IMG/VR virus record: IMGVR_UViG_3300037242_000090
Coordinates: 1-61,891 of that record
Strand: one strand, 5' to 3'
Length of the DNA stretch: 61,891 bases
From: a virus
Shown here: piece after piece, positions 47,589 through 56,198 of the stretch
How positions within the stretch are numbered: position 1 is the first letter of the stretch
Layout of the letters: each line of letters starts with the position of its first letter
Position numbers and translations under genes: made by a program
Notes under the pieces: generated by a model
Database searches by the model: none
Seen by the model: the letters and a program-made list of their open reading frames with translations, nothing else
Told to the model about the DNA's origin: nothing

Positions 47589-48065
47589 ATGGCCAAGTTC
47601 AAAGACCGCGACGGCCGGGAATGGTCGATCGCGCTGGATTACCTGGTGGTTGAAAAGGTCGAATCCGCCACGGGATTCAATATCCTGGACCTGTTCGACC
47701 CAAAGGTAGCCAAGGACCTGACCGGGCTCAAGCTGTTGGCGATTCTGTGGGCGATATGCGAGAGCGAGGCGGAATCGCGGAAGATGAGTCGGGACGATTT
47801 TAAGCGGGCTTTTGATCCGGACAGCGTTGCCGAAGCTGGAAGCCAACTTGAGATCGAGTTGATAAATTTCTCCCCGCGCCGCCTCCAGACGGCGCTACAC
47901 AGCCTGAGGGAAAAGACCCAGGCCCTGCGGGCGGCGGTGGAGACTCAATCGATGGAAATGGTGCAGAAGATGGACCCGGCAAAGATGGCGCAGCAGATCA
48001 CCGAGAAAATGGAGAAAGTGCTGGTCGCCGATATATCCGGATCGGCTATGAAGCCGCCGGAATAG
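47589..48065 (+). CDS. Tail assembly chaperone, 158 aa (gpG-like)
   Basis: MAKFKDRDGREWSIALDYLV and the helical middle (LLAILWAICESEAESRKMSR) fit the G-like tail chaperone that binds the tape measure. It immediately precedes a second short frame that lies in the -1 phase and the tape measure gene, the arrangement used for G/GT pairs. The GGGGTAAAGATAATGG start region is adequate. Confidence 0.65.
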   Translation: MAKFKDRDGREWSIALDYLVVEKVESATGFNILDLFDPKVAKDLTGLKLLAILWAICESEAESRKMSRDDFKRAFDPDSVAEAGSQLEIELINFSPRRLQTALHSLREKTQALRAAVETQSMEMVQKMDPAKMAQQITEKMEKVLVADISGSAMKPPE

Positions 48066-48109
48066 TCGGCGTTGACCCGGGCCGCTTCACGCTACGGCGT
48101 CTGATCTAC

Positions 48110-48316
48110 ATGCGCGATGCGGCGCTGCGCGAGCGATGGGACCGCACCAGTTTCATTGCGGCCTGCCTGATCAATTCCAACCCGTTCCGCAAAGGTCCGG
48201 CGATCTCGCCACAACGCCTCAACCCCTACGCCAATTCAGCGCGGCGCAAGCCGACGATGGTTATGACCATCGGGCAGTTTCTGGACCTCAACCCCGACGC
48301 TTTCGGCGCGCGGTAA
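48110..48316 (+). CDS. Second tail chaperone frame (gpT-like), 68 aa as opened
   Basis: From ATG 48110: MRDAALRERWDRTSFIAACL, then INSNPFRKGPAISPQRLNPY. The frame is open upstream and overlaps the end of 47589 in the -1 phase. No ribosome site precedes ATG 48110, so it is probably expressed as a -1 frameshift extension of the chaperone. A canonical X_XXY_YYZ slip site was not found, so the slip point is unknown. Confidence 0.6.
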   Translation: MRDAALRERWDRTSFIAACLINSNPFRKGPAISPQRLNPYANSARRKPTMVMTIGQFLDLNPDAFGAR

Positions 48317-48319
48317 ACA

Positions 48320-48772
48320 ATGGGTTCAAACCTCAAAATCAAGGAGCTATTCTTCGATCGCGACAAGGTGGTAAGCGCCTACCACGATGGCCGCGGCAAG
48401 GTGTTGTCGCACATCGGGGCATTCATCCGGCAGCGGATGAAGTCAATCACCAGCCATAGGTCTTCTGGTTCGGCGCAACCCGGTCAACCCCCCAAGCGCC
48501 ACATTGGGCATCTCCACGACCTGATTTTTTTTGCGGCCGAGCCGGATCATGGCGGCGTGGTTATCGGGCCGCTGAAATTCACCTCTGCCGCCGGCGAGGA
48601 TATTGGCGCTGATGTCCTGGAGCATGGCGGCGACGAAACGATCGTGGTCAACAGGGCCGGACGAAAAAAGCTCGCCCACTTCCACGGCAACCCGTTCGCC
48701 GCGCCCTCCCTCAAAGCGGAGATCGCGGCAGGGACGATTCCAGCGGCCTTTTCCGGGTGTGTGAGGGGCTGA
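48320..48772 (+). CDS. Tail morphogenesis-like protein, 150 aa
   Basis: KVLSHIGAFIRQRMKSITSH then PPKRHIGHLHDLIFFAAEPD, with VVIGPLKF, resembles HK97 gp10-type virion morphogenesis proteins. It lies between the chaperone and the tape measure, slightly out of the usual order (normally earlier). Confidence 0.5.
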   Translation: MGSNLKIKELFFDRDKVVSAYHDGRGKVLSHIGAFIRQRMKSITSHRSSGSAQPGQPPKRHIGHLHDLIFFAAEPDHGGVVIGPLKFTSAAGEDIGADVLEHGGDETIVVNRAGRKKLAHFHGNPFAAPSLKAEIAAGTIPAAFSGCVRG

Positions 48773-48773
48773 T

Positions 48774-50789
48774 ATGGCTGGCGCAAATGACATCAGAGCC
48801 GGCGGCGCTTATGTCGAGGTCAGGACAGAGGACGCTGCGCTTATGGCTGGGCTGGACAGGGCCGCGGACAAATTGCGAGCATTTGGGGCATCCGTCACCG
48901 CGGCTGGGTTTCAGGCATCGCTCGCTGGCGGCGCGTTGTCAGCCCCAATCGTCGCATCGGCCACGGCGTATGGGGAACACGGCAAATCGCTGACATTGGG
49001 GGCCGCAAAGACGGGTGTAAGCGTCGAGGCGCTGAGCCTGCTGCAATATGCGGCTAAGCAGTCCGGCGTGGACATCGATCAACTTAACAATGGCCTCAAT
49101 CGGATGGGCCATTTCCTCACCGGCGCGGTGCAAGGCTCGAAAGAGGCGGCCACGGCGCTGGCCACGATTCACCTGTCGATCGCCGATCTGAACGCACTCT
49201 CGCCACAAGATAGATTTAAGACAATCGCAGAGGCCATTCGGAATGTGCGCGATCCATCGGTGCGGGCTGCCGAGGCGATCGCCGTTTTCGGGCGCTCTGG
49301 GGCCGACCTTTTGCCGCTGGCGGCTAACATCGATACCCTCACGGCAAACGGCCGCATCCTCGGCCAGCAATGGAGCGGCGAGGACGCCGCCGCAGGGATG
49401 ATTTTTGCCAGCGCGATCACCGATCTTTGGGACGTTCTGCGCCGGGGATCGGAGATCATCGGGTCTTCGCTGGCCCCCAGCATGCTGGCGTTTACGAATA
49501 TTCTGATCCGCGGAGCCCTCTATGCCAAAGAATGGGCGGCGGAACACACCAAGGCGTTCTCGATCATCAAGGCGGTGGGCATAACCCTGACCGCAGTAGG
49601 CGCCGGGCTTCTTTTGCTGGGCGCCACGTTTTCGGTGTTGGGCGTGGCACTGGGCACAATCGCATCGCTTGTCGGCGCGGTGGGCGCGGCATTCTCGGCG
49701 GTTCTGTCGCCGATTGGCCTGGTCATCGTCGGAATCGGAGGCGCGGCCGGTGCGCTGATGTATTTCAGCGGGATCGGCACATTGGTGGGCAACGCGCTCA
49801 TCGACGCCTTCAAAAGCATTTACGGCATGATCAAGTTTGTCCTGGACAACACATCCAGCGCATCCCAGGCGTGGGGCGCGGTGATGCACGAAACGATCCT
49901 ATTCGTTCAGCAGGAGTGGGCCCGGGCGAAGGGGTATCTGGTTGATATTTGGATCGACTTCAAAGGCTTCATGTCTAACCTCTGGGACGACATTGGGATC
50001 GACATCGTTTCGGCGGCGTCGGATGCGACCAAAACCTTTCTGGATATCTGGGCCAAGGCGATGCACGGATGGAGCAGCTTGGTCAACACGACGGCGGATT
50101 GGATTCAGCAGACCTTCCTCGACACCGGGAAGGCGGAACTAAAAACCGCGCTCGAGCAAATCGACCAGCAGGAGCATTCGGGACAGCTAACGCCCAAACA
50201 GGCGGAGCAAGGCCGCGCCGCCGCCCATAAAACTTTCGACGATTACGACGCCCAGCAGAGGGCGATGCGAGACAAGGCCAATGACGATGATTTGCAAAAG
50301 AAACTAAACGACATCAAGGCTGAGGCCGACGCCAAGCAACAATATCTGAACGACCTGAGGGCCAAACAGCGGCAGGCCAATGATGCGGAGTCCGACGAAG
50401 AAAGAGCTGGCAACGACAAGAAGGCCGCAGATGCCGCCAAGGCTGCGGCCGACGCCCGGGCCGCTTACGAGCAGGCCCTAAAACAATCCTTTAAGGCCAG
50501 CGGCCAGCAATCGATCCTGGACCAGCTCAAATCACTGAGCAAGCCACTCACCAAGCCGGTCGCACCCGGAGCGCCGGATGTCCCCGATTTAGAGAGCGCG
50601 GCAAAATCAAGCCAAAAATCGCTGGGCACGTTTACCGGCGACAAGGTATTGCTGAGAGAAATCTTCGGCCATCCTTCTAAGCAAACGAAAGAGAAGCATG
50701 AGAAGGAGATCGCCGACAACACGCGGGAGATGAAGGCCAGCTTGAACAAGATCGCAAACAACCCATTCCCTGGATTAGTTACAACATAG
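48774..50789 (+). CDS. Tail tape measure protein, 671 aa
   Basis: A long helical protein with a transmembrane-like central block (VGITLTAVGAGLLLLGATFS, GTIASLVGAVGAAFSAVLSP, IVGIGGAAGALMYFSG) and charged coiled coils at the end. Its length predicts a tail of about 100 nm, using the usual 0.15 nm per residue. Starts one base after the preceding gene. The TAG stop is followed in the same frame by further open sequence to 51014. Confidence 0.8.
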   Translation: MAGANDIRAGGAYVEVRTEDAALMAGLDRAADKLRAFGASVTAAGFQASLAGGALSAPIVASATAYGEHGKSLTLGAAKTGVSVEALSLLQYAAKQSGVDIDQLNNGLNRMGHFLTGAVQGSKEAATALATIHLSIADLNALSPQDRFKTIAEAIRNVRDPSVRAAEAIAVFGRSGADLLPLAANIDTLTANGRILGQQWSGEDAAAGMIFASAITDLWDVLRRGSEIIGSSLAPSMLAFTNILIRGALYAKEWAAEHTKAFSIIKAVGITLTAVGAGLLLLGATFSVLGVALGTIASLVGAVGAAFSAVLSPIGLVIVGIGGAAGALMYFSGIGTLVGNALIDAFKSIYGMIKFVLDNTSSASQAWGAVMHETILFVQQEWARAKGYLVDIWIDFKGFMSNLWDDIGIDIVSAASDATKTFLDIWAKAMHGWSSLVNTTADWIQQTFLDTGKAELKTALEQIDQQEHSGQLTPKQAEQGRAAAHKTFDDYDAQQRAMRDKANDDDLQKKLNDIKAEADAKQQYLNDLRAKQRQANDAESDEERAGNDKKAADAAKAAADARAAYEQALKQSFKASGQQSILDQLKSLSKPLTKPVAPGAPDVPDLESAAKSSQKSLGTFTGDKVLLREIFGHPSKQTKEKHEKEIADNTREMKASLNKIANNPFPGLVTT

Positions 50790-50873
50790 CCCCGGGCGGC
50801 GATCAAGCTTTGGTTTGGTTACAAAAACAAACCATCAAGGTCGGGGATATACCGAACCACCACACGATCATTG

Positions 50874-51014
50874 GTGTTGATCGGAGGCGCGAGATCAAGA
50901 TGGACCGGCGAAGAATGGGAGCCATTGTCGGGGTGGGGAAATTACGACGCAAATTCCTCTGATTTCCTTTGGCAAGGCGACGGTCCGACCAGACGCGAGC
51001 CAATTTCAACGTAA
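50874..51014 (+). CDS. Possible small protein or tape-measure read-through tail, 46 aa
   Basis: The frame after the tape measure TAG stays open to TAA 51012-51014. From GTG 50874 it reads LIGGARSRWTGEEWEPLSGW and GNYDANSSDFLWQGDGPTRR. That is protein-like, unlike typical non-coding text. It could be a separate gene or an amber read-through extension. There is no clear ribosome site. Confidence 0.35.
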   Translation: MLIGGARSRWTGEEWEPLSGWGNYDANSSDFLWQGDGPTRREPIST

Positions 51015-51016
51015 TT

Positions 51017-51039
51017 GGTGAGCCAAGTATGTCAAATCC
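51017..51039 (-). repeat. Solo 23-bp right inverted repeat
   Basis: Reverse complement reads GGATTTGACATACTTGGC then TCACC, matching the dam-cassette ends. Right flank AAAGCAAA; no matching left end or duplicate was found within the tail region. The ATG at 51029 lies inside it. Confidence 0.65.
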
Positions 51040-51169
51040 AAAGCAAATTGACGAATTGGAGGGCGCAGGCTTTGTCCACAGCGATAACAGAATTTGGCTT
51101 TCCCAAGACCACGGCGGCACCAGCGGCCAATATCCGCACCGATCAAGTTTGAATGCAACGACTATCTGA
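51029..51169 (+). CDS. Small hypothetical protein, 46 aa
   Basis: ATG 51029 lies within the solo inverted repeat. The product MSNPKQIDELEGAGFVHSDN... is acidic then Ser/Gly-rich (RIWLSQDHGGTSGQYPHR). No family recognised. The start was probably supplied by the element end. Confidence 0.45.
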   Translation: MSNPKQIDELEGAGFVHSDNRIWLSQDHGGTSGQYPHRSSLNATTI

Positions 51170-51183
51170 GGAATTAAACCACC

Positions 51184-51498
51184 ATGAACAAAATCTGGCA
51201 AGCCTTCGGAACACCGCATTTCGATGATCAGGATCGCGAAATCCAGATCGAGCGCGAGGTATCCGTTGCTGGCTTCCGTGCCCAAATCAAGAGTGAGATT
51301 AGGTTCGTCGCCATCGTCGATATGAAGGTGGGTAACATCATCTTCCGCGGTCGGCGCGTGACCATCGACGACGCCAAGAATATCGACGACGCCTACGAGA
51401 AATACGAAGCGGCGGTCGACTCTGCCCGTGCCGAGTTCGAAGCCGCGCGTCAAAGCGCCATCCTTGCGGCCCCGTTCTCGCTTTCGCCGCTCCCATAA
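51184..51498 (+). CDS. Hypothetical tail-region protein, 104 aa
   Basis: Mixed strand/helix protein (FGTPHFDDQDREIQIEREVS, AVDSARAEFEAARQSAILAA). Position after the tape measure suggests a minor tail component. No motif recognised. Confidence 0.6.
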   Translation: MNKIWQAFGTPHFDDQDREIQIEREVSVAGFRAQIKSEIRFVAIVDMKVGNIIFRGRRVTIDDAKNIDDAYEKYEAAVDSARAEFEAARQSAILAAPFSLSPLP

Positions 51499-51508
51499 AC
51501 AACCTTCC

Positions 51509-52480
51509 GTGGCACTCAAGGCATCCGAAACCTGGAAAAGCGGCTCTGGCGGCCTGGGCCTCAACGCCTGGGACGAATACTCCTGCTGGATATGGGGCAA
51601 CCCCCTGCCCCTGGCCCAGGGCGGCGATAACGCGGATGATCCTGGCCAAATAAGCCTTGGCGCCCTGCCTCTATTCAGCATCATCAGTGAGATGGGCAAC
51701 GTGTTTTGCGATTTCAATCGCGAGCGCGTATCACCCGGCCGATGGCTGATCACCGCCAAGTACAAATCGCCCATCGCCGTCAAGCAAACCGGCGATGCCA
51801 CGTTCGCGTTCCAGATTGGCGGCGGGACCACACACATTTCCAGCAGCATCGCCACCAAGGGGTCGTACGCGCCGAGCGGACAGACGGCGCCAAATCACAA
51901 TAACGCGATCAACGTGGGCGCCGATGGGGCTGTGGGCGGCGTAGATATCCCTACCGGATCGTATTCGTTCCGCACGACGTTTTACACGACTATCGCCACG
52001 TTGAACGCCGGTTACTTGAACGAATTGAACGCCTCTGTCGGGCAATTCACCAACTCCGACGAAGTGACGATCAACGTTAACGGATTTATACAGGTGTTCC
52101 AGCCCGGATCACTACGGATCAAAAGTGTATCGGGACAGGAGCGGGCTGGGTTTGGCGATGTAGAAATGTCGCTCGACTGGGAATACGCACCCAACACCAC
52201 CAGCCCAATCACGATCGGCAGCGGATCCAATCAAATCACCATCCCCGGCGGCGTCAAGAACGGTTTCGATTACCTGTGGACGCAATACCTGCCGGCCAGC
52301 ATCAGCGGAACGACGATGGATTCGATACCCATTGCCGCCTACGTCGAGCAGGTCCTCACACCTGTTCCGCTGAGTGGCTTAGTGCTGCCCAACAGTTTCA
52401 ACCTCTCCAATATCCCCGGCTGGGGTGGGACACCAATTTACCCCGGCCTTCAATCCACCCTGTTCGGCGTTGGAAACTAA
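51509..52480 (+). CDS. Hypothetical minor tail protein, 323 aa
   Basis: GTG start 51509. Beta-rich with many Gly/Ser/Thr turns (ATFAFQIGGGTTHISSSIAT, TNSDEVTINVNGFIQVFQPG). Distal tail or baseplate-like protein by position. No named family. Confidence 0.6.
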   Translation: MALKASETWKSGSGGLGLNAWDEYSCWIWGNPLPLAQGGDNADDPGQISLGALPLFSIISEMGNVFCDFNRERVSPGRWLITAKYKSPIAVKQTGDATFAFQIGGGTTHISSSIATKGSYAPSGQTAPNHNNAINVGADGAVGGVDIPTGSYSFRTTFYTTIATLNAGYLNELNASVGQFTNSDEVTINVNGFIQVFQPGSLRIKSVSGQERAGFGDVEMSLDWEYAPNTTSPITIGSGSNQITIPGGVKNGFDYLWTQYLPASISGTTMDSIPIAAYVEQVLTPVPLSGLVLPNSFNLSNIPGWGGTPIYPGLQSTLFGVGN

Positions 52481-52492
52481 AAGGAAAATACA

Positions 52493-52948
52493 ATGGGACT
52501 GACACGCTCTGCGCTGTATGGCGGCACTATCACCAACGACACTTCCCCAAGCGGTGGCTCGGCTCTCGTCCGCAACGCCGACGGGTCGGGGAACCTCGCT
52601 GGTGTTGGCCTAATCACCACCGCTGTTGCCAACAGCGGCGGCGTGGTGAGTGGTGTCATTGTCTTGACCAGCACGCCCGCAGGCACTGTCGGCGCGGACA
52701 AGCTGTACTCATGCAATTGCACATCCGGCGTAATCGCGCCGCCCCTGCCGCCAGCTTCGGCATCGGCTGGCATGGAGCTGTCATTCGTGAAGACCGACAG
52801 CAGCGCTAACGCCATGACGATCACGGCCAATGGAACCGACAAGATTCTCACCTCTGGCGGCGGTGCCGGTGCGGGGACCGTCAGCACAACCACCCAAGGC
52901 GCAAGATTCGACCTGTGGTGCGACGGGACGATCTGGACGGCCAAATAA
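52493..52948 (+). CDS. Hypothetical structural protein, 151 aa
   Basis: AAAGGAAAATACA before ATG. Gly/Ala/Ser/Thr-rich beta repeat text (GVVSGVIVLTSTPAGTVGAD) resembles short fibre tips or collar proteins. Followed by a terminator at 52982. Confidence 0.55.
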   Translation: MGLTRSALYGGTITNDTSPSGGSALVRNADGSGNLAGVGLITTAVANSGGVVSGVIVLTSTPAGTVGADKLYSCNCTSGVIAPPLPPASASAGMELSFVKTDSSANAMTITANGTDKILTSGGGAGAGTVSTTTQGARFDLWCDGTIWTAK

Positions 52949-52981
52949 TCTCCGACTCCACCTCGCGACCAATAGCAGCAC

Positions 52982-53011
52982 AACCGCGCGAATGATATCG
53001 GGCGGTTTTTT
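52982..53011 (+). terminator. Rho-independent terminator
   Basis: AACCGC (52982-52987) pairs with GCGGTT (53002-53007), followed by a T run to 53011. It separates the gene at 52493 from the strongly expressed-looking gene at 53143. Confidence 0.6.
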
Positions 53012-53142
53012 CTTTGGGACACAGGCGACGTACTGGGATATCAAGGGTCCTTCCTTCCCTAATAAAAATCGGCCGATTGACTTGGGAACAGGCCGACAAG
53101 CGCACATACTTTCTTTCTTTTCCCAAAAGGATTTAGATAAAA

Positions 53143-53949
53143 ATGGCGGGTGACGTATTCAAAACCTACGCGACGGGCGATCGGTGGCAACCAAATGCGG
53201 GATGGCTCAACGCCTGCACGGGCGCGGCCAAGGCGTGGCTGGCGCAGAATAAACACGGCGGCAAGCTATCGGGTAACGTGCCCGATGGCCTGATCATGGT
53301 TCAGAACAACAGCGGCGCGGTTCGTAAGCCCGGCGAAATCCTGGCGATCAGGGCGCCGCTGATTGGCCCATCAGCCAACGTCAACCAGTTTCAATTCGCA
53401 CCCGCGATTACCGGCGTTCAGCCCACGACGGCGGACATCGGAAACTTCCTGGTGTGCTATTCTCCGATCGCGTCAGGTGCGCTGGGCGTGGGGTTCATGG
53501 CTGGGTTCGGGTATTGCACGGCCTGGGTCGACTTCCAGAACGTCAACGACGAGTTCGCGGACATCAAGGCGGGCGACTGTACGCAATTGATCAGCAACAA
53601 CCTGGCCGGCTCGGCGGCGCTGGCCTCTCATCCAAGCAGCACGGGCAAGCAGCAGATTTTGGTGGTGCTGGGGAATTTTCCGTTCGGCCAACATTTCGAC
53701 GTGGCGCTCAGTGGCCCCACCGGTTCGGTGAGCACGGGCTATAGCTACGTTGTGAAGGACACCAATGGGAACAACGTAACCAACTCGTTTAGTGGCTCAT
53801 CGCCATTCACGCCGACCTATCGGATGACTACTCCGAGCACGCTCAATCTGAACGGTTCAGCAACGGTTGGCCAGGGGCTGGTGAAGCCTAGCGGGGCTTT
53901 CGTTCTGAAATTCGCGGAAGAGACCTGGAACTTCGGAGATTGCACTTGA
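53143..53949 (+). CDS. Hypothetical structural protein, 268 aa
   Basis: AAGGAT precedes ATG 53143. Mixed beta protein (KLSGNVPDGLIMVQNNSGAV, ILVVLGNFPFGQHFDVALSG) in the distal tail region. No family recognised. Overlaps the next open frame by 10 bases. Confidence 0.6.
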   Translation: MAGDVFKTYATGDRWQPNAGWLNACTGAAKAWLAQNKHGGKLSGNVPDGLIMVQNNSGAVRKPGEILAIRAPLIGPSANVNQFQFAPAITGVQPTTADIGNFLVCYSPIASGALGVGFMAGFGYCTAWVDFQNVNDEFADIKAGDCTQLISNNLAGSAALASHPSSTGKQQILVVLGNFPFGQHFDVALSGPTGSVSTGYSYVVKDTNGNNVTNSFSGSSPFTPTYRMTTPSTLNLNGSATVGQGLVKPSGAFVLKFAEETWNFGDCT

Positions 53950-54776
53950 TCTGCCCACCGTCAATCCTCAATCGTCTTGGCCGGCCGCGACGGCGTTCGC
54001 CCATTGTGGACCGCTTCGGAGGGCCCGTCGACGCGCCGCCGCAAATTTGCCCGCGCTGTCGCAAGCCGACCCTGCGCACGCCGCGCAGACCAAGGCCCTG
54101 GTGGCGCGGGGGCGTTGACGCCCTGAACATGGCCGGCGGGGTCGGGCTGTGCAAGAGCGGCGTGGGACAATGCAAATCGGGGATGGGAATCACGGGGACC
54201 GCGGGCGATCCGTGCTGCTGCTCTGGGCCATGCACTTTTTGCACGGCATCGCGCACAACCTTGGGCGTGGATTTTTCCGGCACTGTCGCTTCTGGTTGCT
54301 GCAACGGCAGCGGGTGTTTCAACACCTACTCTACGTCAGGAACGATAGACGGGAGTTATGATCTAACCATTGGGTCGGGCGAATGCGAAGCACAGCTATT
54401 CGGCACTTATCCCAGCGGGAGCATTAACTCCTACGGAAGTGGCGTGGTGCCATGCTCAGGCACGCCAGCGTGCAGCGCTGGCCTAGCGATTATTCGCACA
54501 TACTTCGGCCCGGGCCCAACCATTCGGGTTACAGCCGCCATTTATTGCGATAGTGAAGGCGACCTGGGCGGCTGCGCCTTCGACTCGGGTACGATTTCCG
54601 ATACGACTGGTTTCTGCGCGGGCACCGTAAGTTCGGTGACTGTCTCCAATTCTTATACCACTGCGTGCGGTTCTGGCGGATGTGAGCCCGAGGGCTGCTG
54701 TAATGGCTTGGCGACCGAAGCGCAGAGTCTTTGCTGTATGTTCTATAGCGGGACAGCCACTTTGACTTGGGGTTGA
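53940..54776 (+). CDS. Cysteine-rich secreted-type protein, 278 aa
   Basis: Over 25 cysteines, clustered as CPRCRKP (N-terminal zinc knuckle), DPCCCSGPCTFC, SGCCNGSGC and EPEGCCNG. The first 70 residues are Arg/Pro-rich. Cys-rich proteins of this type recur at the tail end of planctomycete phages and in planctomycete surface proteins. Probably disulphide-stabilised virion tip protein. TTG start 53940 is tentative. Confidence 0.6.
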   Translation: MHLICPPSILNRLGRPRRRSPIVDRFGGPVDAPPQICPRCRKPTLRTPRRPRPWWRGGVDALNMAGGVGLCKSGVGQCKSGMGITGTAGDPCCCSGPCTFCTASRTTLGVDFSGTVASGCCNGSGCFNTYSTSGTIDGSYDLTIGSGECEAQLFGTYPSGSINSYGSGVVPCSGTPACSAGLAIIRTYFGPGPTIRVTAAIYCDSEGDLGGCAFDSGTISDTTGFCAGTVSSVTVSNSYTTACGSGGCEPEGCCNGLATEAQSLCCMFYSGTATLTWG

Positions 54777-55337
54777 ATGCCGCACAATAACGCACAATGT
54801 CGGCTTTGCGAGTTCAAGCGCCGCACTCCCCCAGGGCGCATCGAGTGTTCGATAGAGGCCGTCGCGGATGCCGAGAAAAAGGCCGATGAAAGGTTCCGCG
54901 TCTACACCACTGACGCACTGGTGCAACTCACGATCCGCTTTGTTCCAGTTGGCCAGGGTGTTGACATCATCGAACGCGGCAAGCGCGGCGAGTGTCCGAT
55001 TGGCAAATTCAAATATCCCAACACGGACAATCCCGACGCGCCCAAGCCCGGGCCGCCGGCTCCGCCGCCAAAGCCCGTTCACTACGCCGACTGGCCCGAC
55101 AACTGCAAGGCGCTGGCCAAAGAGGCCATACCCACAGACGCGGGCATCGGTGATGTGGTGACACGGATGATCGCCGAGAAACGGATCGGCGCTGTCACCG
55201 CCGGCCGAGTCCTGATAGATGAGTTTGGAGCGGCCAACACGACGAAGAACGCTATTGCTTGGGTACTCGGCAGACCATGCCAATGCTCGGATCATCAGGC
55301 GCACCTCAATCAGCTATACCCGCTGCCCACCACCTGA
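54777..55337 (+). CDS. Hypothetical protein with N-terminal cysteine pair, 186 aa
   Basis: Starts right after the previous stop. CRLCEFKRRTPPGRIECSIE near the N-terminus and CQCSDH near the C-terminus may bind metal. A Pro linker lies around 85-100 and a helical end domain follows (AIPTDAGIGDVVTRMIAEKR). No family recognised. Confidence 0.6.
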   Translation: MPHNNAQCRLCEFKRRTPPGRIECSIEAVADAEKKADERFRVYTTDALVQLTIRFVPVGQGVDIIERGKRGECPIGKFKYPNTDNPDAPKPGPPAPPPKPVHYADWPDNCKALAKEAIPTDAGIGDVVTRMIAEKRIGAVTAGRVLIDEFGAANTTKNAIAWVLGRPCQCSDHQAHLNQLYPLPTT

Positions 55338-55450
55338 CCCCGCACGCCCCATTCCCTTCTTTCCGACTTTCCGACTATCATTCTCACGGTACTATTCACT
55401 TGACAAAAGCAGCCCCAATGAGCGGTAGGGCCGCATCGGGCTTCCCCCGT

Positions 55451-55627
55451 CTACTTCCGCCGCCGCTTCTTCGGTTCTGAGATTGACGCTTCCGCCCTGA
55501 TCTGGGCCACGTCTGCCGGCTTGATCTTTAGCAGACCGGCTAGGGCTTGTTCTGGCGTCAACGGGTAGAGGGATATTGGATTACCCTTGCGGCCGTTGGG
55601 GTTTGGGTTGTGGCGCTTCTTGGCCAT
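55451..55627 (-). CDS. Minus-strand basic protein, 58 aa
   Basis: Reads MAKKRHNPNPNGRKGNPISL, then YPLTPEQALAGLLKIKPADV and a tail EPKKRRRK. It shares the basic tail style of the KKPKGF microproteins but not the KGF motif. Likely nucleic-acid-binding. It fills an otherwise gene-poor stretch between 55338 and 55780. Confidence 0.6.
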   Translation of the reverse strand: MAKKRHNPNPNGRKGNPISLYPLTPEQALAGLLKIKPADVAQIRAEASISEPKKRRRK

Positions 55628-55779
55628 GACGGCATTTTAGCATCACCCGAACGAACAAACAGGCTGTGCCGCTAGTCGCGTACTGTTATTCCGAATTTAC
55701 GGAGTAGTCGCCGGACTGTGAATCGCGGACTGTGGTTCCGGCGATATGACGCCATTGCGCGGAATGCCAGTTTGCCGGA

Positions 55780-56043
55780 GTGGGCGGCTTGATTCAGAAG
55801 TCGCTGTTCGGTATGCTTACCCGCACTATGCCAAATCTTCGGGAAGCGGTTCAAAAGGAACTGGAGCGGCGCGGATGGTCTGCCTACCGGCTCGTACAGG
55901 AATTGAAGGGCAAACGCAAGGATGGCAGAGACGTGCCGCCAGCAACGATTTACGAGTTTCTTCGCGGCGAAACGACGATCAACAGCGCCGATTTGGGCCT
56001 CATCTTTGACGCGCTGGGCCTTGAACCGAAGCGGAAGCGTTGA
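55780..56043 (+). CDS. XRE-like helix-turn-helix protein, up to 87 aa
   Basis: LREAVQKELERRGWSAYRLV and PPATIYEFLRGETTINSADL match the XRE fold (residues 20-75). The true start may be GTG 55780, ATG 55813 or ATG 55828; only the last two avoid an odd leader. The basic end (GLEPKRKR) resembles the element-linked proteins. Likely regulates the small-gene cluster that follows. Confidence 0.6.
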   Translation: MGGLIQKSLFGMLTRTMPNLREAVQKELERRGWSAYRLVQELKGKRKDGRDVPPATIYEFLRGETTINSADLGLIFDALGLEPKRKR

Positions 56044-56046
56044 CCA

Positions 56047-56196
56047 ATGAATTGCCCCGCCAAAAGCCTGATCGAAGCCGTCCGCTACTTCGCGGATCGG
56101 GCTGTCGATGACGTGATGAGCCGGGTCGTGGGCCGTCGAATCACTTGGCGGCAATTGTGCGAAGTGGACGGCGCTGGATTCATGGGATTGGAGTGA
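56047..56196 (+). pseudogene. Internally deleted transposase microprotein, 49 aa
   Basis: The N-terminal half (LIEAVRYFADRAVDDVM) aligns with the transposase start (LLAAAQYFADPAVCNQYM). The C-terminal half (VVGRRITWRQLCEVDGAGFM) aligns with its tail (GKRLTYRLLTGQDGAGFM). All catalytic and zinc residues are gone. The frame is intact, so it might act as a regulatory peptide; otherwise it is a fossil of the cassette's origin. Confidence 0.55.
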
Positions 56197-56198
56197 GC

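Noticed and set aside
48001-48065. Slippery heptamer for the tail chaperone frameshift
   Set aside because: GAGAAAATG and GAGAAAGTG were considered, but neither fits X_XXY_YYZ in the required frame.
50803-51858. 351-codon minus-strand open frame
   Set aside because: It is antisense to several plus-strand tail genes, and its translation shows no domain; treated as a shadow.
55388-55404. GGTACTATTCACTTGAC, and GGTATTATTCACTTGAC at 59808, as further element ends
   Set aside because: They match each other, but the spacing differs from the 23-bp model, and no target duplication is seen. They may be promoter-related; left unassigned.
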